Assembly (NCBI GenBank): GCA_052388135.1
Contig: JBQTIM010000135.1
Coordinates: forward strand, 1-9,048
Source of the DNA: JBQTIM01 sp052388135
Lineage (GTDB): Bacteria; Elusimicrobiota; Elusimicrobia; FEN-1173
Direction: 5' to 3'
DNA length: 9,048 nucleotides
Part shown: in pieces, positions 1 through 7,300 of the stretch
Layout: each line of letters opens with the position of its first letter
How positions within the stretch are numbered: the stretch's first letter is position 1
Position numbers and translations under genes: made by a program
Notes under the pieces: generated by a model
What the model was told of the DNA's origin: nothing
Seen by the model: only the letters and a program-made list of their open reading frames with translations
Databases searched by the model: none

Positions 1-1749
1 GGTGAGCACTTTTTTATAGGGCGCGCGGTTTGACAGCGTGACGCCCATGAAGAGCATGGAGTAAAACCACAGCCGCACCTGCTCCCGCATTTCGCAAACC
101 CAGTCGGCGGGGAAGTTTTTTTCCCAGGCGGCGCGGTCGCCGAAGTAGCCCAGGGTGCTGTAGGGCACGATGCCGGCGTCCAGCCAGCAGTCCCCCACCT
201 CGGGCACACGGCGCACGGCTTCGGAACAGCCCGGGCAGCGGATGAGCACGTCGTCGATCCAGGGCCGGTGAAGTTCGGGCAGGGCGTCCACCTTGGCCGG
301 CTCCACGGCCAACTTTTTCAGCTCCTCCTTGGAGCCCGCCACCGTCAGGCGGCCGCATTTCCCGCAGGGGTAAAACGGCAGGGCCAAGCCCCAATAGCGC
401 TTGCGGGAGATGCACCAGTCGCCCATGTTTTTGAGCCAGTCCTCCATGCGCTTGCCCATGAAGTCCGGCGTCCATTCCACCGAGCGGGCCGCCTCGATCA
501 TGCGCGGGCGGATTTCGTCGCAGTCGATGAACCATTCCTCCACCAGGCGGAAAATCAGCTCGCTCTTGCAGCGCCAGCAGACGGGGTAGCTGTGCTTGTG
601 CTTCTTGGCCTTGAGGAGCTTGGCCGATTCTTTCAGCGCCGTCACGATCGGCCCTGCCACCTCGCTTACGTGCCTGCCCGTCAGCCACCCGTAGCCGTCC
701 ACGTAACGCCCGTTCTCATCCACCGGGCTTAGGGACGGCAGTTTTTCCTTCTGGCCCAGGTCGTGGTCTTCCCGGCCGCAGCCCGGAGCGATGTGCACGA
801 TGCCGGAGCCTTCCTTGGCGTCCACCTGATCCCAGGCTACCACGCGGTGCTCCACGTCGGCCTGAGCAGGCAGGTCCGGGAAAAACGTTTCGAACTTTTT
901 CCCCACCAGTTCGCGGCCGGGGAAAGTTTTTTCCACGCGGGGGTTAAAATCCTTCAGCGCGGGCAGGGCGTCCTGGCAGAGGATAAGGCGGTGGGGCAGG
1001 TCGGGCAGGGAAACTTCGCAGTAGGTCAGGGACGGGTTCACGGCCGCCGCCGTGTTGGCCGCCAGCGTCCAAGGGGTGGTGGTCCAAAGGAGCAGTCGTC
1101 CACCCGGCGGATCGAGGAGCGGCGCCTGCACGAACACCGACAGGTGCTCCACGTCCTGGTGGGAGCCGGCCATTTCGTGCTCCGAAAGGCTGGTGCCGCA
1201 GCGCCAGCACCAGGGCATGGGCAGGCCCTTCTTTTTCAGCCAGCCGTTCTCGTGGCACTTCTTGAGGAAGGCCCAAATGCCCAGCATGTTGCCGTCGGAC
1301 ATCGTGTAATAGGAATCGGGCCAGTCCATCCATTGGCCCAGGCGGATGGATTGCTCGATCTGCACCTTGGAAAACGTCTCCACGCGCTCGCGGCACTTGC
1401 GGGAAAAATTGTCGAGCCCGAACTTTTCGATGTCCGGTTTGCCGGAGAAGCCCAGGGCCTTCTCCACCTCCACCTCCACCCAAAGCCCCTGGCAGTCGAA
1501 CCCGTTCTGATACTTGTTGGAGAAACCCTTCATGGCCTTGTAGCGGATGAAGGCGTCCTTCAGCGTACGGCCCCAGGCGTGGTGCACGCCCATGGGGTTG
1601 TTGGCCGTTATGGGACCGTCCAGGGACTTAAAGCGCGGCGCGTCCTTCCGTAGTTCGCGGAGCCTCTCGAAAGCCCGGCTTTCCTTCCAGAAATCCAGGA
1701 TCTTCGCTTCCAGCTCGAGGAAATTAGGCGTAGGCGGCGCGGGGCGCAT
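1..1749 (-). CDS. ileS: Isoleucyl-tRNA synthetase, type 2-like, with GxHH in place of HIGH (3' end off window)
   Basis: Cytoplasmic class I enzyme that charges tRNA-Ile with isoleucine. Its first 583 residues are visible; the frame is still open at base 1, at a point that normally lies just before the KMSKS loop. The ATG at 1749 is the only plausible start: an in-frame TAG lies four codons upstream (1759-1761) and the next Met is residue 53. No Shine-Dalgarno is visible before it. Seen in order: the signature region, residues 44-61, reads GVHH (54-57) where HxGH is usual. The CP1 editing domain has the Thr-rich WTTTPWT stretch (222-228), N232, and GSGIVHIAPG with H319 and D328, the latter aligning with the conserved editing Asp. 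WCISRKRYWG starts at 445 and CWLDAG lies near 514. Cys pairs at 181/184, 391/394, 462/465 and 505/508 look like two Cys4 zinc sites, as in type 2 (eukaryote-like) IleRS. Assignment as IleRS rather than ValRS or LeuRS is confident; type 2 is inferred. Confidence 0.96.
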   Translation of the reverse strand, partial: MRPAPPTPNFLELEAKILDFWKESRAFERLRELRKDAPRFKSLDGPITANNPMGVHHAWGRTLKDAFIRYKAMKGFSNKYQNGFDCQGLWVEVEVEKALGFSGKPDIEKFGLDNFSRKCRERVETFSKVQIEQSIRLGQWMDWPDSYYTMSDGNMLGIWAFLKKCHENGWLKKKGLPMPWCWRCGTSLSEHEMAGSHQDVEHLSVFVQAPLLDPPGGRLLLWTTTPWTLAANTAAAVNPSLTYCEVSLPDLPHRLILCQDALPALKDFNPRVEKTFPGRELVGKKFETFFPDLPAQADVEHRVVAWDQVDAKEGSGIVHIAPGCGREDHDLGQKEKLPSLSPVDENGRYVDGYGWLTGRHVSEVAGPIVTALKESAKLLKAKKHKHSYPVCWRCKSELIFRLVEEWFIDCDEIRPRMIEAARSVEWTPDFMGKRMEDWLKNMGDWCISRKRYWGLALPFYPCGKCGRLTVAGSKEELKKLAVEPAKVDALPELHRPWIDDVLIRCPGCSEAVRRVPEVGDCWLDAGIVPYSTLGYFGDRAAWEKNFPADWVCEMREQVRLWFYSMLFMGVTLSNRAPYKKVLT

Positions 1750-1854
1750 AAATTCACACTAACAAAAGGGCGTGGCCTTAAGCAACGTTCCCCGGAGTCG
1801 CGAACTTCGGCAATCTTTCCTCCATTCCGCTCCGGGATCTGCGCAGACAGCAGA
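1750..1854. other. Intergenic gap between pbpC and ileS
   Basis: This is the longest gene-free stretch in the window (105 bp), between the pbpC stop and the ileS start. On the minus strand it holds an imperfect inverted repeat with 7-base arms, CCCGGAG at 1830-1836 and CTCCGGG at 1791-1797, around a 32-base loop. No T-run follows the second arm, so it does not look like an intrinsic terminator. It also holds a 15-codon open frame, described under findings. I see no convincing -35/-10 pair, and the gap is too short for a typical T-box leader. ileS may be read from the A2M-pbpC transcript or from a promoter I cannot recognise. Confidence 0.6.
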
Positions 1855-4272
1855 CTATAGACCGGGCTTGCTGCCACCGAGGACCTTGAAACGGCGCCTT
1901 AGGTGGTTGCCGAAGTGGTCCACTAGTGTGATTTCGTGTGGACCTGGGGCAATGTCTAAGGCTATCTGATGGAAGACCCGGGTCCGACCTATGTATTGGC
2001 CGTCCAGATGCCAATGGAGAACAGCCCCCTCATCGCGGTGCACGGCCTGGAAAACCGTTCTTTCTTTTTCCTCGTCGAGATCCACCGGGATATAGAGCCG
2101 CGTGTTGGGATGGGGATAAATGAGAGCGATGGGATTATTTTCGCCGGCCTCCAAGCCGCGGCAGTCCTCGCGGAAGGGGGGCAGAGACCTGTATTCGGGA
2201 TGGTGCCGTCTGTAATAGTATTCCTGCGCCGGTGGCAGCGCGAACCAGGTGACGTGGGTCATTCGAGCGACGGATTCGCAGCCGCCGTGCACGCGCCAAC
2301 GCTTCGACATGTCGAGATGCACCTCGGGGTGGTAAGGGCTCGGCGTTTCAAAGTGGCTGTCCAGGGGCGCCCGCTGAATTTCCGTCGGGCAGTTTCCAAC
2401 CGGCAAGTAGCCGTCGTCCCGGCACACTTCCACCTCCTTTAAATCCGGCTCCGGGGCGCGCGGCCAAGGGCTGGAATCCACACGGTTAAAAATTTCAAAG
2501 AGGATGGGCGCGGCGGAAACGGTGCCGGTAAGGTCCGGACGGCCTTCACCCGAGGCATTTCCGGTCCATACCCCGACGGTGTATCGCACCTTGGTTCCCA
2601 GAGCCCAGCCGTCACGGTAGCCCAGGCTTGTACCGGTTTTCCAGGCGATCTTTTGGCCGCTGGAAAAATTACGCCAATGGGACTCTTCCTCGGGCCTGGC
2701 AACTTCCAGGAGGGCCTGGAGGGTGAGCCAAGCGGCTCCAGGTCCCAAGTCTTGTCCTAATACTTCGTTGCTTCTGTCTCCCCGCAACACGTGAAGAGCC
2801 GGGCACCGGCCGTCGTCTCGTTGAATCCTGCCTTCGGCCGTCCGCATCATTCGGGCGTAAAGGCCCGTCATGTCCCAGAGTGTTCCTTCGGCGCCCCCGA
2901 GGATGAGGGTGAGTCCGTATTCCTCCGGCGAGCGGAAGAGAGTGGTCATGCCCAGGTTCTTGAGCAGGTTGTAGAACCGGGCCACGCCGTGTTCGCGCAA
3001 TAGGCGGACCGCAGGGATGTTAAGAGAGCGAGCCAAGGCCTCCCGCGCCGGCACGGCGCCTCGATAACGGCGATCGTTGTTCTGCGGGATGTAGCCTTCG
3101 TATTGGATGGGCGTGTCGGGAACAAGCGTGGTGGGCAGGATTTCGCCCGCCTGAAGCATGGCCGCGTAGAGGAACGGCTTGAGGATGCTGCCCGTGCTGC
3201 GCGGCCGTTGGACGATGTCCACGGCATACCCGAACTGGCTGTAATCTTTCAGGCGGCTGTTGCCGACATAGGCCCGAATCGACATGTCTTCGTTGTCCAC
3301 GACCAGGGCCGCCGCGTTGTGGATATTCTGGGTTGAAAGTTCCGCCGAACGCCGGGAAACCAGGGCCTGGACTGTTCTCTGGAGCTCGGCGTCCAAAGTC
3401 GTCTCGTACCGGGGGATTTTTTGAGGCCGGCCGGCCAGGAGCGTTTCCAGAAGGTGGGGCGCCTCCCGGGGAAAGGGACGAGGCTCCCCGGGGAGAGGCT
3501 CCAGGAGGGCCAGCCGAAGTTCCAGGTCACCGAGCTTGCCGGCGCGGTGCAGGGACTCCAGCAAACTGTCGCGCCTTCTCCGCAAGGCTTCGCGGTTCTT
3601 GCCGGGATGGATCAGGGACGGCGTGTTGGGCAGAACCGCCAGGAGACAGCTTTCCGCCCAACTCAGCCGGTCCGGGGGCCGGCCGAAATAACGCCAGGCC
3701 GCGGCTTCCAGGCCCACGACGTTGCCGCCGAAGGGCGCATGAGCGGCATAAAGCCGCAGGATGTCCTCCTTGGATCGGGTCGCCTCCAAAGCCAGGGCAC
3801 CCAGGGCTTCCATGAACTTTTCCCGGTAGGAACGGCGGCGGCTTTTGCGCGCGAGCCGCACGGTTTGCATGGTGAGGGTGCTGCCCCCGCTGACGACGCG
3901 GCCGCGCCGGCGATTCTGCCGAAAAGCCCGTGCGAGGGCTAAGGGATCCACGCCGACATGGCGGAAGAACCGTTTGTCCTCGTAGTGGACCACCGCGCTC
4001 CGGAAGGCGGGAGGAACTTCCTTCAAAGGCGGAAAACGCCACTGGCCGTCCGAGGCCACCTTCGCGCCCAGAAGGGTCCCTTCGCGGTCCAGCAGGATGG
4101 GAGAATATGGGTCGTTGAAAAGCGGGTGGGGCAGGCAGGCCCAAAATCCCACGAGCAAGGCAAAGCCCGCGGCCCCAGCCCCTAGGATCAGCGGCCTGCG
4201 AAACCGGAGCACACGTGAGGTTTGGTCGCTTCCGTGCATTTTCGTCAGTGTTGGGAACTCGGATTCCACCAC
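1855..4272 (-). CDS. pbpC: Penicillin-binding protein 1C (bifunctional GT51 glycosyltransferase / transpeptidase)
   Basis: Inner-membrane, periplasm-facing peptidoglycan synthase of 805 residues, close to the roughly 770 of E. coli PBP1C. A short basic cytoplasmic tail precedes one membrane segment (about 28-47). The GT51 domain follows: motif 1 EDKRFFRHVGVD with catalytic-type E98, then GGSTLTMQ (129-136), then REKFMEAL with the second glutamate E155. The transpeptidase domain has SILK with nucleophile-type S362 and K365, SLN (416-418) and KTGTS (545-549), all intact. The stretch GYIPQNNDRRYRGAVPAREA (393-412) is characteristic of PBP1C. The last 90 or so residues fit the PBP1C-specific C-terminal domain (BiPBP_C). 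The start given is GTG; an ATG at 4239 (residue 12) is the alternative, and neither has a strong Shine-Dalgarno. The gene lies 54 bp downstream of the A2M gene, the usual arrangement, suggesting co-transcription. Family assignment is very secure; the in vivo role of PBP1C is less well understood than that of PBP1A/1B. Confidence 0.97.
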   Translation of the reverse strand: MVESEFPTLTKMHGSDQTSRVLRFRRPLILGAGAAGFALLVGFWACLPHPLFNDPYSPILLDREGTLLGAKVASDGQWRFPPLKEVPPAFRSAVVHYEDKRFFRHVGVDPLALARAFRQNRRRGRVVSGGSTLTMQTVRLARKSRRRSYREKFMEALGALALEATRSKEDILRLYAAHAPFGGNVVGLEAAAWRYFGRPPDRLSWAESCLLAVLPNTPSLIHPGKNREALRRRRDSLLESLHRAGKLGDLELRLALLEPLPGEPRPFPREAPHLLETLLAGRPQKIPRYETTLDAELQRTVQALVSRRSAELSTQNIHNAAALVVDNEDMSIRAYVGNSRLKDYSQFGYAVDIVQRPRSTGSILKPFLYAAMLQAGEILPTTLVPDTPIQYEGYIPQNNDRRYRGAVPAREALARSLNIPAVRLLREHGVARFYNLLKNLGMTTLFRSPEEYGLTLILGGAEGTLWDMTGLYARMMRTAEGRIQRDDGRCPALHVLRGDRSNEVLGQDLGPGAAWLTLQALLEVARPEEESHWRNFSSGQKIAWKTGTSLGYRDGWALGTKVRYTVGVWTGNASGEGRPDLTGTVSAAPILFEIFNRVDSSPWPRAPEPDLKEVEVCRDDGYLPVGNCPTEIQRAPLDSHFETPSPYHPEVHLDMSKRWRVHGGCESVARMTHVTWFALPPAQEYYYRRHHPEYRSLPPFREDCRGLEAGENNPIALIYPHPNTRLYIPVDLDEEKERTVFQAVHRDEGAVLHWHLDGQYIGRTRVFHQIALDIAPGPHEITLVDHFGNHLRRRFKVLGGSKPGL

Positions 4273-4326
4273 GCCACCCAGGCGAAAACCGTGCTGTCCG
4301 GTCAGGATCTCTTAAACTGGAAGGCT

Positions 4327-7300
4327 TTAATCCTTTTCCACCGACACCCATTGACCCTTGGTGCGGGCGTTCTTAGTTCCGTCGTACATGGCCTCGGCGC
4401 TCACCGCCGGCAGGTAGAACCGGCCGGGATAAACGGCCGTGAGCCGGAGCGTCACGACAGCTTCTTGCCCCGACTTAAGATTGAAGTAGGAATAGACTCG
4501 GTCGTCGCGGACGTCCTGATAATCCAACTTCGCGGCGGCCGTCCCCTCCGGAAAACCGGAATGGCCACCACCGGCGACCGGTTCCCAGCGAGGGTTATGG
4601 ATTTCCCACCCCACAGGCACAAGATGCGATAGAGCGATGTTGTCCAGGTTCTGTGCCGTGGTGTTCTTGACGGTCACCCGGGCAACGATCTCCTGCCCCT
4701 GGCGCAGACTCGAGACGTCCAGGGCCTCGCCCTTCGCGTTGGCGTAGTCGACGGCGATCTGCAGGCCCTGGGACGAAGCCTCCTCGGCCCCCGCCGGCGA
4801 TACGCCCTTCACGGAAACCGTGGCGAAGAGCCGTCTCTCATCGGTGTTGCGAACCTTGAGCGTATCCCCGGCCGCCGGAAAATCGGCCAACTTCTGGCTG
4901 TGGATGGGCTTTTCGGATTTCACCGAAACGCTCTTTCCGTCCGCCAGCGCATACTCATATCGGAACCGGTCCGCTCCGCCCTCGGCCCCGTAAAATTGGG
5001 ATAGGGCCATGAGGGAATAGGCCACCTCTTGGGTGCTGTGCCAGGCGCTTGAGGAAAGGGCCTTGGATATCTCCTCGGCCAGAGCGCGACCCCGCGCAAA
5101 ATCCTTGACCACGGCCATGCCGAGGAGGATGACGGCTTGGTCCCGCAAGGCGGAACCGTAGCTGTCGCCCGGTTCGCGGTAAGCATTCACGGACAGGTCC
5201 GCCCCCTGCGCCAGAGATTGTGCCGCGTCCCGGGTGCCGGCCAGCTGATAAGCCGCGGCCAGGAACCAGCGGGCCACCGCCGGCGCCTGGGCGGTTTCCC
5301 GCATGCGGTTCATGGCGCCCAGTTCCGGCGCGCCGGCTAGGGCCAGTGTGTAAAGCCGGTAAGCTTGCTCCGGCGAAGCAGCCTGTCCGCCGGCTGCCCA
5401 GCCCTGGGCCCGCGTCTGCTGGAAGACCTTCCACTGGGACAGCATTTCCGATGGTACGGAGTAGCCCTTCTTCTGCGCCTCCACCAAGAAATGGCCCACG
5501 TAGTTCGTGAGCCACGCATTGGGCCCCTCGTTCATCGCACCCGGCCAGAAACCGAAGGAGCCGTTGGACGCCTGGAACCCACGCAGGCGGTTGATCCCGA
5601 AGAGAATGTTTTTCTCAACCTCTTTCTTTTGGGCCTCGGAGAGGTTCACCAATCCCGGCAGATAAAGCTGCGGGAAGGCGGCGGAAGTGGTCTGCTCGGC
5701 GCACCCATGCGGATAATGGATCAGGTAACCCAGCCGTTTCTCCAAGTTAAGCGGCGGCAGAGAAGACATCTCCAGCTTCACCTCGTTGGTGCCCGGTAGT
5801 CCGTGAGGGACGACCTTCTGCTCCCAGGTCTTGCCCGGCTCCACGGTCCCGAGCCAGAAGTTCACCGTGGGCGGATTGGGGCTCCGCACCGTCAGATGTG
5901 TTTCCGCCTTGGCCGCATGAGGGCCGCTGGCCGCGGAGATCTTCAGCGTCCCCTGTCCCAGGCGGTCGCGGCTCTTCACGCGGAAGAACGCCATCTGCTC
6001 GCCGGGCTTCTGAAAGGCCAGAGAAGTTTTCGACGGCTCCACGACCTCGAAAAAATCGTCCGCCGTCAAATCCAAGGAAACCTTCTTGACCTCCTCCTTC
6101 ATGGCGAAGACCGAAACCGGGACGGTCATCTCCTCACCCGGCCCCACGAGCCTGGGCAAGGTCGCCAGGAGCATGAGCGGCTGGCGGACGTAGACGGACT
6201 TCTCCGCCCGGCCATAGGCGCCGCGATACCCCGCCACGGCCATCACGCGCACGGACCCCACATAGGACGGCAGCGGGATCTCGTGCTTCTGGCTGGCTCT
6301 TTTCTCGAGATGGAACGGACCCAGGAAGCGAACCACCGGCGGAAACCGTCGCTTATCCTCCTGGCCGGTGCCCCGGGCAAGGTCCTCTCCGCCGCCCAAA
6401 GCCAGCAGGCGCTCCAGTTGGCCGCCGTAAGCGCCCACCACGTCGTCGAACAGGTCCCAGGTGGAGACGCCCAGCGCCTCCTTCTGATAAAAACGCTTGT
6501 GCAGGTCCGGCGTTTGGAAGTTCGTCAGGCCCAAGAGCCCCTCGTCCACCACGGCCAGTGTGTAGGTCATCGCCCGGCCCTGGGACTCGGACACCGTCAC
6601 CGCGGCCGCCGATTCCGGCTTCCACTCGTCGGATGCCTGGATCACCGGCGACAACAGCGTCTCCGGATCTTCGACCATGAGAGGGATCGCGCCGTACAAG
6701 CGGATGGGCCGGTCATTCTTTTTATCCTTGTGCGGCTGAAGCAGGGTCACGGCCACGTAAACGTTGGGGGTCATGGCCCGGGTCACGGGAATCACGACGG
6801 TGTTCTTCTTCTGGGAGACCTCCACCCACCGGCGTTCCAGCACCTGGCGGCCGTTCTCCAAAGTCAGGAGGGCGCGGCCTTGGCTGGCTTCGGGGAGAGT
6901 GATCACGGCTTTCTCGCCCACCTTATAATTGGACTTGTCGACCTGAAGCGTCAGCATGCTGGCCGCCACGCCGCCCTGCTCCCGGGCGCGGCCCGCCCAG
7001 CCGGGCCAGTCGATGTAGAACGTCTGGCTGGCGCAGTGCCCTCCGTCCTGATCACAGACGCGGACCATGTAGCGGCCCCAGTCCGGATACTTCACCTCGA
7101 AATTCCATTGGCCCTGCCCGTCCTTGTCGGTGGAAACGATTCCCTTCTTCAGCTCCTGAGACTCGGTGGCGTTGGCGAAACCGGCCGGCGTGTTGCCAGA
7201 CTGGTCCCACCACCACTTCCAGGCAACCTTGTACAGAGCCACCTCCAGTTTTTTTAAAGACGCGGGCCGGCCTTTGGCGTCCAGGCTGGCCAGGGACACG

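Noticed and set aside
763..1653. 296-codon plus-strand open frame
   Set aside because: It is antisense to the IleRS coding region, including its signature and editing motifs, and its composition is that of a GC-rich shadow frame.
1750..1854. T-box riboswitch or recognisable promoter for ileS
   Set aside because: The 105-base gap is too short for a usual T-box, and no AGGGTGGNACCGCG-like element is present. The best -35-like TTGCTT has no acceptable -10 hexamer at the right distance.
3527..4351. 274-codon minus-strand open frame
   Set aside because: It runs out of frame through pbpC and across the A2M-pbpC gap. The pbpC frame carries the GT51 motifs here, so this is a shadow.
5803..7257. 484-codon plus-strand open frame
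   Set aside because: It lies wholly antisense to the A2M coding region, whose protein shows clear family motifs. The translation is rich in Arg, His, Leu and Gly, as expected for the reverse strand of a high-GC gene, and shows no domain.
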